Shown here one piece after another: positions 18,204 to 24,316 of a DNA stretch of 64,000 nt (position 1 is the stretch's first letter; every line of letters starts with the position of its first letter). Source of the DNA: Noviherbaspirillum cavernae (GTDB lineage: Bacteria; Pseudomonadota; Gammaproteobacteria; Burkholderiales; Burkholderiaceae_D). The notes under the pieces were generated by a model, which ran no database searches, was not told the DNA's origin, and was given only the letters and a program-made list of their open reading frames with translations. The stretch spans positions 124,001 through 188,000 of the forward strand of contig NZ_QYUN01000002.1 of assembly GCF_003590875.1 (NCBI RefSeq), in the 5' to 3' direction. Made by a program: the position numbers and the translations under genes.

Positions 18204-18468
18204 GGGTCTGTTTACATGCAATTCGGGAGATGCGTTCTTTCCAGAAGGCGTGTTGCGGGTGGCGTGTGGCGCCGCAAAGGCTGGAGCCTTTGCCAGCCAT
18301 GCAACGCCCGCAGCGCGCCTTCTGGAAAGAACCCGGAGGGAACGGGCCGTATGCGCCGCATGCCGGCGTTGCGGCTCCTTGCCGTGGCACCGCCACGACG
18401 CGTCGCCGCGCCTTGGCCTGCAACGCATACGGCCCGTTCGCACTCCCGAATTGCATGTAAACAGACCC
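18204..18468. mobile_element. 265-bp nested palindromic element with 26-bp perfect terminal inverted repeats
   Basis: The ends 18204-18229 (starting GGGTCTGTTTACATGC) and 18443-18468 are exact inverted copies over 26 bp. Inside are two further long hairpins side by side. The first has 16-bp perfect arms at 18235-18250 (TTCTTTCCAGAAGGCG) and 18316-18331, with an inner AAAGGCT/AGCCTTT hairpin. The second has 15-bp perfect arms at 18341-18355 (AACGGGCCGTATGCG) and 18424-18438. The whole folds as a three-way cruciform. No transposase is encoded. It looks like a non-autonomous, MITE-like element; no other copy is in the window and no clear target duplication was found. Confidence 0.7.
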
Positions 18469-18532
18469 TAGGCATCCTGTTGTCGTTGTCGGAGCGATGA
18501 GGAGAGCGCGGGGGGAACGCGACGCCGGACGG

Positions 18533-19015
18533 CTATTCGCGGATTTCCACCGGCGTGCCGGCCGGCACCAGCTCGAACAGCTCGATGATCTCCGCATTGC
18601 GCATGCGCACGCAGCCGTGGGAGCAGGGCGTGCCCATCGGCTCGCTGTCGGGGCAACCGTGGATGTAGATGTAGCGCCGCATGGTATCGACCTCGCCCAG
18701 CCGGTTGAAGCCCGGCTCGCAGCCGGACAGCCACAGGATGCGCGTCAGTATCCAGTCGCGCCCCGGCTGCTGCTGCGCCAGTTCGGTGGAATACAGTTCG
18801 CCGGTCGGCCGACGGCCGCGGAACACGGTATTGGCCGGCATCCCGCCGCCGATTTTTGCGCGCACGACGTGACGGCCGCGCGGCGTGCAGTTGCTGCCCT
18901 GCTGCTCGCCCAGCCCGTTGCTGGCGGTCGAGACGGCATAGCGCCTGGCGACGACGCCGTGGTCGTCGATCAGTTCAAGCGTCTGTTCCCTGGCGCGGAT
19001 CAGGATGCGGGGCAT
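18533..19015 (-). CDS. L,D-transpeptidase (YkuD domain)
   Basis: 160 aa, essentially only a YkuD catalytic domain. The catalytic signature HGCPDSEPMGTPCSHGCVRM is intact, with His119, His133 and nucleophile Cys135; IYIHG marks the strand before it. Such enzymes make 3-3 cross-links in peptidoglycan or attach proteins to it. No signal peptide is evident at the N-terminus (MPRILIRAREQTLEL), although the substrate is periplasmic. Either export is non-classical or the true start is further upstream, but no better upstream start was found. Confidence 0.82.
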   Translation of the reverse strand: MPRILIRAREQTLELIDDHGVVARRYAVSTASNGLGEQQGSNCTPRGRHVVRAKIGGGMPANTVFRGRRPTGELYSTELAQQQPGRDWILTRILWLSGCEPGFNRLGEVDTMRRYIYIHGCPDSEPMGTPCSHGCVRMRNAEIIELFELVPAGTPVEIRE

Positions 19016-19185
19016 GGGTGGCGTGTATGGTGGGTGTCGGCCGCTTACGATAGCAGCTTCCGTGTTTGCGGCACAAGAGTCGAAATGGCAAGCTCCGCCG
19101 CGGCGATGGAACGCGCGTACACTTTGCGGATCGCGGGCCGCCGTTCCGGTCCACCTTCAACCCGATCTTCCTCCGGAGGAAAGCC

Positions 19186-19815
19186 GTGCTCATTCATGAC
19201 CCCGCTTTCGACATCGCCACCATCGACGCCCTGGAAGTCATGTTCGGCGCGCCCGGCGAGGCATCGCTGCTCAAGGAACGCGACCATATCGATGCCAGCT
19301 ACCGCGCGCTGATCGAGGCGTCGCCCTTTCTCGCGCTGGCCACCTGCGGGCCGCACGGCATGGATTGCTCGCCGCGCGGCGACCCGCGCGGGCTGGTGCG
19401 CGTGCGCGATGAAAAGACGATCATCCTGCCCGACCGGCGCGGCAACAACCGCCTCGACAGCCTGCGCAATGTCGTGCACAACCCGCAGCTGGCGCTGTTG
19501 TTCCTGATCCCGGGGCTGGGCGAAACGGTGCGCGTCAACGGCCGCGCCGTCATCAGCGCCGATCCGGCCTTGCTGGCGGAATATGAAATGGATGGCAAGC
19601 TGCCGAAAGTCGCGCTGGTGATCACGGTCGATGCCGTGTACTTCCAGTGCAGCCGCGCGGTGCTGCGCGCCGAGCTGTGGAATCCGGCAAGGCACGCCGA
19701 TCCATCCACGCTGCCCACGCCCGGCAGAATCCTGGCGGAGGCGAGCGCATCCCGCATCGACGCCGCGCGCTACGACCGCGAACTCGCGGGGCGGATCAAG
19801 GACTCGCTGTATTGA
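19186..19815 (+). CDS. FMN-binding PPOX-type flavoprotein (MSMEG_1061-like)
   Basis: 209 aa. A split-barrel pyridoxamine-5'-phosphate oxidase-like fold is suggested by SPFLALATCGPHGMDCSPRGDPRGLVRVRDEKTIILPDRRGNNRLDSL and a following LFLIPGLGETVRVNGRA, the usual FMN-binding core. The family to which it seems to belong has about 200 residues. The GTG at 19186 is chosen because GGAGGA precedes it by 6 bases, while longer in-frame starts give a non-conserved basic extension. Likely a redox enzyme using FMN or F420-like cofactor; substrate unknown. Confidence 0.78.
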   Translation: MLIHDPAFDIATIDALEVMFGAPGEASLLKERDHIDASYRALIEASPFLALATCGPHGMDCSPRGDPRGLVRVRDEKTIILPDRRGNNRLDSLRNVVHNPQLALLFLIPGLGETVRVNGRAVISADPALLAEYEMDGKLPKVALVITVDAVYFQCSRAVLRAELWNPARHADPSTLPTPGRILAEASASRIDAARYDRELAGRIKDSLY

Positions 19816-19945
19816 AGCGGCGTCCGGGCCTGGCACTGCCCGTTGCCGCAAGGTACGCATCGCCGACGGGCGCAAGTCCGTCCAAGCGCAACGCGCCGCA
19901 TGGCATTACCATGTCGCTCGAACGAGTTCAAACAAGGTTTGCGTG

Positions 19946-20674
19946 ATGTCCCACCCCACCCGCACAAGCAGTTTCGCCGCCGGCGCGCGCGACACGCTGC
20001 CGATGATGATCGGCGCCGCGCCCTTCGGCATCATCTTCGGCACGCTGGTCGCGTCCGGTCCGCTGGCCGCATGGCAGGGGCAGTTGATGTCGATGAGCGT
20101 GTTCGCCGGCTCCAGCCAGTTCATCGCGATCGGTCTGGTGGCCGCGCATGCCGGCATGCTGGTGATCTGGTTCACCACCTTCATCGTCAACCTGCGCCAC
20201 ATGCTGTACGCCGCCACGCTGCTGCCGCATGTCGCGCACCTGAACGCGCGCTGGCGGCTTGCGCTCGGTTTCCTGCTGACGGATGAAACCTTCGCGGTGA
20301 TGAACGGCTATTACCGCCGCCATCCCGATGCGCCGCTCGGCCACTGGTATTTCCTCGGTTCGGGCCTTTCGATGTACATCAACTGGCAATTGTGGACGCT
20401 GGTGGGCCTGCTGTTCGGTGCGGTCTTTCCGCAGCTGCAGACGCTCGGCCTCGATTTCGCGATGGTCGCGACCTTCATTGCCATCGTGGTGCCGCAGTTG
20501 AACAACATGCCGAGGTTTGCCGCCGCGCTGGCGGCCGGCATCTGTGCCTGGGTGTTCCGCGATTTGCCGTACAAGCTCGGCCTGCTGTCCGCCGTGCTGG
20601 CCGGCGTGACGGTCGGCATCTCGCTGCTGCACTGGCGCGCCAAGGGCGACGTCGAACGGGAGGGCGCGGCATGA
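19946..20674 (+). CDS. azlC: AzlC-family branched-chain amino acid exporter, large subunit
   Basis: 242 aa inner-membrane protein. The conserved opening AGARDTLPMMIGAAPFGIIFGTL, the helix FAGSSQFIAIGL and the loop NLRHMLYAATL are all AzlC family marks. With AzlD it forms a two-subunit exporter (as YgaZH exports valine). A GTG one codon upstream is also possible. The stop overlaps azlD by four bases (ATGA), so the pair is translationally coupled. Confidence 0.92.
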   Translation: MSHPTRTSSFAAGARDTLPMMIGAAPFGIIFGTLVASGPLAAWQGQLMSMSVFAGSSQFIAIGLVAAHAGMLVIWFTTFIVNLRHMLYAATLLPHVAHLNARWRLALGFLLTDETFAVMNGYYRRHPDAPLGHWYFLGSGLSMYINWQLWTLVGLLFGAVFPQLQTLGLDFAMVATFIAIVVPQLNNMPRFAAALAAGICAWVFRDLPYKLGLLSAVLAGVTVGISLLHWRAKGDVEREGAA

Positions 20675-20994
20675 GCTACACGTGGATGATCATCGGCATG
20701 GCGCTGGTAACCGCGTTCATCAAGGCGGCCATCTTCATGCTCGGCGACCGCATCGTGTTCCCGCCGCTGCTGAAGGAGGCGCTGAGCTTCGTGCCGGTCA
20801 CCGTGCTGACCGCGATCATCGTGCCGATGGTGCTGGCGCCGCATGGCGGCGGGATGGAGCTGACCTGGCGCAATCCGCAACTGGTGGCATCAATCGCGGC
20901 GGTGGCGGCATGCGCGGTGACCAGACGACAGCTGCTGATCATCGTGGTCGGCCTGGGCGTGTTCTTCGGCTGGCAGTTGGGGGTGCTGGGGTAG
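20671..20994 (+). CDS. azlD: AzlD-family small subunit of branched-chain amino acid exporter
   Basis: 107 aa with three to four predicted membrane helices (MIIGMALVTAFIKAAIFML, VPVTVLTAIIVPMVL, LLIIVVGLGVFFGW), matching AzlD/YgaH in size. Its ATG at 20671 overlaps the azlC stop. It partners AzlC. This is the last ordinary chromosomal gene before the cassette-like stretch that begins at about 21.0 kb. Confidence 0.9.
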   Translation: MSYTWMIIGMALVTAFIKAAIFMLGDRIVFPPLLKEALSFVPVTVLTAIIVPMVLAPHGGGMELTWRNPQLVASIAAVAACAVTRRQLLIIVVGLGVFFGWQLGVLG

Positions 20995-21023
20995 AACGCT
21001 TCGGGTTGGAGGCTTTTTGCGCA

Positions 21024-21101
21024 GCCTCAATGTTTGACATGAGGAGCGGCCGCAAGTGGGCGAAGCCCGCTTGTGGACGCCCCCCTCGATGGAAGGATCA
21101 G
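21024..21101 (-). other. Degenerate attC-like site after the VOC gene (attC1)
   Basis: Read on the minus strand: CTGATCCTTCCATCGAGG, then a hairpin CCACAAGCGGGC-TTC-GCCCACTTGCGG, then CTCCTCATGTCAAACATTGAGGC. The outer parts pair (GAGG with CCTC) with unpaired bases on one side, as attC sites do. The right end resembles CAAACGTTAGGC with changes at the core, so the site looks decayed. It overlaps the VOC stop, the normal attC position in an integron cassette. Confidence 0.5.
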
Positions 21102-21475
21102 GTCTCGGGTTCGTTGCAAACCACTTCGATGTTGTGCCCGTCCGGACCAATGACGAAAGCTGCATAGTAGTTCGCGTGGTAGTGCGGGCGCAGACCAGGC
21201 GCACCATTGTCTTTGCCACCCGCCGCCAGAGCCGCGCGATAGAAAGCTTCGACCTGCTGGCGATTCTCGGCCGTGAACGCCAAGTGAAGATGCGCCGGCT
21301 TCTCCTCGGTTTGGAACATGCACAATGAAACCTTACCATCTGGTGGGCTCAGCTCGACACCGTACGTCGGCACCCCCTCCGAGACAACAGCTACGCCGAG
21401 CGGTTCGAGTGCCTTGAGGAAGAACGCTTTGCTCGCTGCATAGTCGCTGACGCCGAATTTGACGTGGTCAAACAT
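21098..21475 (-). CDS. VOC-family (glyoxalase/bleomycin-resistance-like) protein
   Basis: 125 aa, one vicinal-oxygen-chelate domain. It starts MFDHVKFGVSDYAASKAFF, with the metal-site His near residue 4; HLHLAFTAENRQQVEAFYRAAL follows and IGPDGHNIEVVCNEP closes the domain, as in the family. AGGAGA precedes the ATG at 21475. The gene is flanked by attC-like sites on both sides, with a short leader, like an integron cassette gene. Members range from fosfomycin- or bleomycin-type resistance to lyases; the substrate cannot be assigned. Confidence 0.82.
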   Translation of the reverse strand: MFDHVKFGVSDYAASKAFFLKALEPLGVAVVSEGVPTYGVELSPPDGKVSLCMFQTEEKPAHLHLAFTAENRQQVEAFYRAALAAGGKDNGAPGLRPHYHANYYAAFVIGPDGHNIEVVCNEPET

Positions 21476-21998
21476 GAGTTCTCCTGAAGTGTGTGGGCCT
21501 GTGCGAGGCATAACGTTGGAGATGACCGGCGGCCAGTAGGCCGGCCAAGCCAGCCGATAGGACGTCCGTGTCGATTGACCTGTTAGCCGTCATCGCTGTG
21601 ATGCGTCCAGGCTGCGTGGCAACGAGAACTGCCCTGACTTTCCGTGCAGGGTTGGCGGATACGACGCCGCTCGCCACGATCCGGACCTTGCCCTTCCCAA
21701 TGGGCGTGAGAGTGACTCGAAGGGAGGCGACGCCGTCACCAAATGGGAGCTTGGGTTCTATTGAAGCCACAACTACTGGCGCAGAATCCGTCGCCTTCGG
21801 ATCACGCAGCCACTCCACGATGATTCGAGACGTCACGTGCTCAAAGCCGGAATTCACAACGATCACTCGATAGCGTCCGGAGTCATTGCCGTTCTCCCAA
21901 TAGCCTCCGGAAGCTACGCTTTCCACCTCGGGTGTTAGGTAGCTCTGAGCAAATGCGCCAAGAGGCAAGAACAGCAGGAGCAGGATGGCTCTGAACAT
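21468..21998 (-). CDS. Secreted protein of unknown function on a cassette-like unit
   Basis: 176 aa with a clear signal peptide (MFRAILLLLFLPLGAFAQS). The mature part (about residues 20-140) is beta-rich, with VASGGYWENGNDSGRYRVIVVNSGFEHVTSRIIVEWL. The ATG lies only 10 bases after the GTTAGCC core of the neighbouring attC-like site, typical of a cassette. The reading frame then continues through the next attC-like site (from TANRSIDTD onward), so the last ~35 residues are translated from recombination-site DNA; this suggests loss of the original stop. It overlaps the VOC start by 8 bases. Function unknown. Confidence 0.6.
   Translation of the reverse strand: MFRAILLLLFLPLGAFAQSYLTPEVESVASGGYWENGNDSGRYRVIVVNSGFEHVTSRIIVEWLRDPKATDSAPVVVASIEPKLPFGDGVASLRVTLTPIGKGKVRIVASGVVSANPARKVRAVLVATQPGRITAMTANRSIDTDVLSAGLAGLLAAGHLQRYASHRPTHFRRTHV
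21508..21588 (-). other. attC-like site between secreted protein and VOC gene (attC2)
   Basis: 81 bp. On the minus strand it starts GGCTAAC and ends CCAACGTTATGC, close to the attC core consensus RYYYAAC and GTTRRRY. The interior has several GGCC-based inverted repeats. The VOC gene starts about 35 bases beyond the predicted crossover point, as in cassettes. The stem is less regular than in attC3. Confidence 0.45.
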
Positions 21999-22001
21999 GA
22001 C

Positions 22002-22059
22002 GGCTAACGTGCAAGCTCAGCGGGCGGCGAAGCCGTCTGCTGGAGCGAAGGGTTATGGC
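22002..22059 (-). other. attC-like site between DUF2199 gene and secreted protein (attC3)
   Basis: 58 bp. On the minus strand it begins GCCATAAC and ends GTTAGCC. The inner arms GCTCCAGCAGACGGC and GCCGCCCGCTGAGC pair with one extra unpaired base on one arm, a hallmark of integron attC sites. It directly follows the DUF2199 stop and lies 3-4 bases before the next start codon. This is the best attC candidate in the window. Confidence 0.6.
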
Positions 22060-22569
22060 TCATTTGTGCCCCCGAACGGCAAGAACCTCGTGATACCTAG
22101 AGTTTGACATTCCGCTCGCAGCCTCGCGCGCGAAGCGATGGTCCTCGCCTTCAGTGAATGAGAGAGTCGGCCTCTGGCCACTAGGTCCAAACTGAATGCT
22201 GACCGGTAGCCCGACGGTTTCTCCGTAGGCGGCAACTTCATTGGAAAGCAGTCCCGAAGCTGGCGGTTCTGCCGATCCGTCTGCTTCGTAGATTTCTAGG
22301 TATCGGTTGAAAACGGGCCAATCGACTTCTGCCCATACACCCCAGCCGTAGTAGCCTGGCTGGTCAATGAAGCTGATTGGCAACAAGCAGCGAATGAAGT
22401 ACCTCTCGCCCATTTGGCAGAGGTCGCTAGTCCACTTGGAATGCTGATCGCGCTCAGACTCAGGAATCGCCCAGACGACATCCGGCAACGTGAACGCTGT
22501 GTCAGTAGACAGGCCGCCGTGGGACTGCCCGCAAACGGAACAAACGAAAGATTCGGCTGAGTTAATCAT
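22060..22569 (-). CDS. DUF2199-family protein on a cassette-like unit
   Basis: 169 aa. The N-terminal CSVCGQSHGGL is a CxxC knuckle, and the body WAIPESERDQHSKWTSDLCQMGERYFIRCLLPI plus GWGVWAEVDWPVF is characteristic of DUF2199, a family of unknown role. The base composition is about 55% GC, lower than the surrounding genes. The start ATG at 22569 is preceded after a few bases by TAGTTATGAC, which resembles an attC crossover core, and the stop is followed at once by attC3. Probably acquired as a gene cassette. Confidence 0.75.
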   Translation of the reverse strand: MINSAESFVCSVCGQSHGGLSTDTAFTLPDVVWAIPESERDQHSKWTSDLCQMGERYFIRCLLPISFIDQPGYYGWGVWAEVDWPVFNRYLEIYEADGSAEPPASGLLSNEVAAYGETVGLPVSIQFGPSGQRPTLSFTEGEDHRFAREAASGMSNSRYHEVLAVRGHK

Positions 22570-22584
22570 GAGTCATAACTAGAT

Positions 22585-22830
22585 TTATACAGCACGATTC
22601 GTCCTTATAACGCGGCGCCTGCTGTATAACGTGACGCCGAAGGAATGGCAGAAAGCCGCGCCGTTTCTGGCTTTCACGGCATCGAACGCAATTTTGAACA
22701 GTATTGAACAAACCATAAAAAGCGGCAAGCCGTACTTGCCTGCTCCGCCTTCCTTCTCCGCCAACAACGCATTCAAATTCGCCAGCCTGTTCAGCGGCGC
22801 CAGCGGTCGCAGACATGTAATGCCCACGCG
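22585..22830 (-). pseudogene. Possible gene remnant between cassette units
   Basis: This stretch lies between attC4 and the DUF2199 gene and holds overlapping short open frames in two phases, neither recognisable. One contains LNRLANLNALLAEKEG, similar to a fragment at 23444-23626. A 10-bp inverted repeat TTATACAGCA/TGCTGTATAA occurs at 22585-22594 and 22620-22629. I read it as decayed coding or mobile DNA. Low confidence that any product is made. Confidence 0.3.
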
Positions 22831-22904
22831 GATGATCTCGGGTGACGAAATGATGGGGTGCTGGGGTGGAGGCGCTTCGGAAGCGTCATTGCTGCTGAGC
22901 AGGG

Positions 22905-22949
22905 AGCGGCGGCTTGCCGACGCGAGTCGGCTCGAGCGGCTGGTTAGCC
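22905..22949 (-). other. Partial attC-like site after the DUF2059-like gene (attC4)
   Basis: Immediately after the stop at 22957 the minus strand reads GGCTAAC, an attC-type core, then arms AGCCGCTCGAGCCGAC and GTCGGCAAGCCGCCGCT around a TCGC loop. The second core (GTTRRRY) cannot be found, so the site is truncated or decayed. Confidence 0.4.
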
Positions 22950-22956
22950 ATCGTTT

Positions 22957-23430
22957 TCACTTTGGGATCTTCGCAAATGCATTTCCAAGCGCCTCTGTGA
23001 CGTATTCAGACAAAACCGCCTCGGACGCCGCGCGCATCTCCGCACCCACGGCGGTTTGCCTTTCAGCCACTTTTTCCGCGTACTTTGATGCGCGCCCATC
23101 TGCGGCCAGTGAGGTCAGCTCCTCCACTGAGAAGTTCTTAGCGTATGCATTCGCAAGGTTCTTATTCCAGCGTGCTTGAAATCGAGGAAGAGACGCCTGC
23201 AACTCCTTTGAGAGGCTGGCCTTCGCACCGTCAGCCCCGAGCTTTGACACGAGCATGGCGAATGTTTGAGTCCGCGTTGCCGTCGCGAAAGACATGTTCG
23301 ACAAGTTGTCGCCGAGACGTTGTCGCGAAACAAACTCGAGCGCGGCCTCTTGTGCCGAAGGTGCTGCGAGTGCGGAGGCCGCCAAGACGGTGAGTGAGAG
23401 AAGCGCGGCAAGGTAGCGTTGGTTATTCAT
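22957..23430 (-). CDS. Exported DUF2059-like protein
   Basis: 157 aa. A signal peptide (MNNQRYLAALLSLTVLAASALA) is followed by an all-helical mature part with NAYAKNFSVEELTSLAADGRASKYAEKVAERQ, which resembles the DUF2059 domain. Function unknown for the family. The start at 23430 gives a proper signal peptide; there is no convincing ribosome site. The stop is followed directly by an attC-like core. Slightly lower GC than the chromosome. Confidence 0.65.
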   Translation of the reverse strand: MNNQRYLAALLSLTVLAASALAAPSAQEAALEFVSRQRLGDNLSNMSFATATRTQTFAMLVSKLGADGAKASLSKELQASLPRFQARWNKNLANAYAKNFSVEELTSLAADGRASKYAEKVAERQTAVGAEMRAASEAVLSEYVTEALGNAFAKIPK

Positions 23431-23443
23431 GGGTTCTGGGTTT

Positions 23444-23626
23444 TTAAATGTAAACGAGTTCGCGGCCAATGGTGCTCGTCTGCGTAGCCTCTTCCCTCGC
23501 CAGAAACGCCTTCAAATTTGCCAGCTTGTTCTGCGTATCGGTCTCGACAAACCGGACCGCGACGGACTTTCGCCGAAGTGACGTTGAACACGCGCCGCTC
23601 CCGCCGTGCTTCAAACGCGCCAAGCC
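23444..23626 (-). pseudogene. C-terminal gene fragment (unidentified)
   Basis: One minus-strand frame reads RRKSVAVRFVETDTQNKLAN, then LKAFLAREEATQTSTIGREL, and ends at a TAA at 23444. No start codon or complete domain is present, so it looks like the end of a lost gene. A partial copy of the LANL-A-LA segment recurs at about 22748-22795 (roughly 80% identical over ~45 bases). The parent protein was not recognised. Confidence 0.3.
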
Positions 23627-24172
23627 TCAGCGCTTCTTCGGCGCCAGCATGGTGCCGCGGCACGTCGCCGCGCCGCACAGGCACTGGTAGCTGCGCTTGA
23701 GCTTCGCCGTGTGGCGTTCGTCGAGCACCAGCCCGTAGTCGTAGTTGAGTTCCTCGCCGCGCTTGATGTCGCGCAGGGCGTAGATGAAGATGCGCTTGTT
23801 CTCTTCGCGCGCCTCGCAGTTTGGCGCGCAGGCATGGTTGATCCAGCGCGCATCGTTGCCCTGGCTGCCGCCGTCGATCACGCGGCCGCTCTCGAGGCTG
23901 AAGAAGAAGGTGTGGGTGGAATCCGGATTGCTGGCGTTGTGGCGGCGATCCGCCTCCTTCCAGCTGACGCGCTCGCCTTCGTACTCGATGATCTGCGTTC
24001 CCGCCGCGATCTTGCGGGCCGCGAACACGCCCCTGCCGTGGATTCTGGAATCCCTGACGCTGTAGAGCGGCTTGCCGGATGGTGCATGGGGCGTCGCGTT
24101 GGGCGCGGCGTTGGGCGTTGCATCGGGTGCGGTTTCGGCTGTGGCGGGCGGGGTGCGGTCGGAAGGTGTCAT
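23627..24172 (-). CDS. SET-domain protein (putative protein-lysine methyltransferase)
   Basis: 181 aa. After a low-complexity Pro/Ala/Thr leader with repeats of ATPNAAPNATPHA (residues ~10-32), a complete SET domain follows: RIHGRGVFAARKIAAGTQIIEYEGERVS at the start, WINHACAPNCEA (the RFxNHSCxPN-like motif) and GEELNYDYG. The post-SET CLCGAATCRGTM can bind zinc. Known SET proteins use S-adenosylmethionine to methylate lysines; bacterial targets are mostly undefined. The ATG at 24172 was chosen because upstream frame is a shadow of mnmC. Divergent from mnmC. Confidence 0.85.
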   Translation of the reverse strand: MTPSDRTPPATAETAPDATPNAAPNATPHAPSGKPLYSVRDSRIHGRGVFAARKIAAGTQIIEYEGERVSWKEADRRHNASNPDSTHTFFFSLESGRVIDGGSQGNDARWINHACAPNCEAREENKRIFIYALRDIKRGEELNYDYGLVLDERHTAKLKRSYQCLCGAATCRGTMLAPKKR

Positions 24173-24316
24173 GGTGTGCGGGCGGATAAGAACGCGCGGT
24201 TGCGGGCGGGTTGAGGATGCAAGCCCGCTATTATCCTCAACTCTCCCCGCGAAAGCCATCACCGGCTGTGCGCGGCGCATCGCTACAATGACGGTTCCCG
24301 TCACGACCCCTTCATC

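Noticed and set aside
18204..18468. Ordinary Rho-independent terminator
   Set aside because: 265 bp with three separate perfect stems and no T-run at the ends is far beyond a terminator; it also lies upstream of both neighbouring genes' starts or ends unevenly.
21006..21030. Terminator after azlD (GAGGCT/AGCCTC hairpin)
   Set aside because: The hairpin is short, has its T-run in the loop and not after the stem, and overlaps the attC-like site, so I did not list it.
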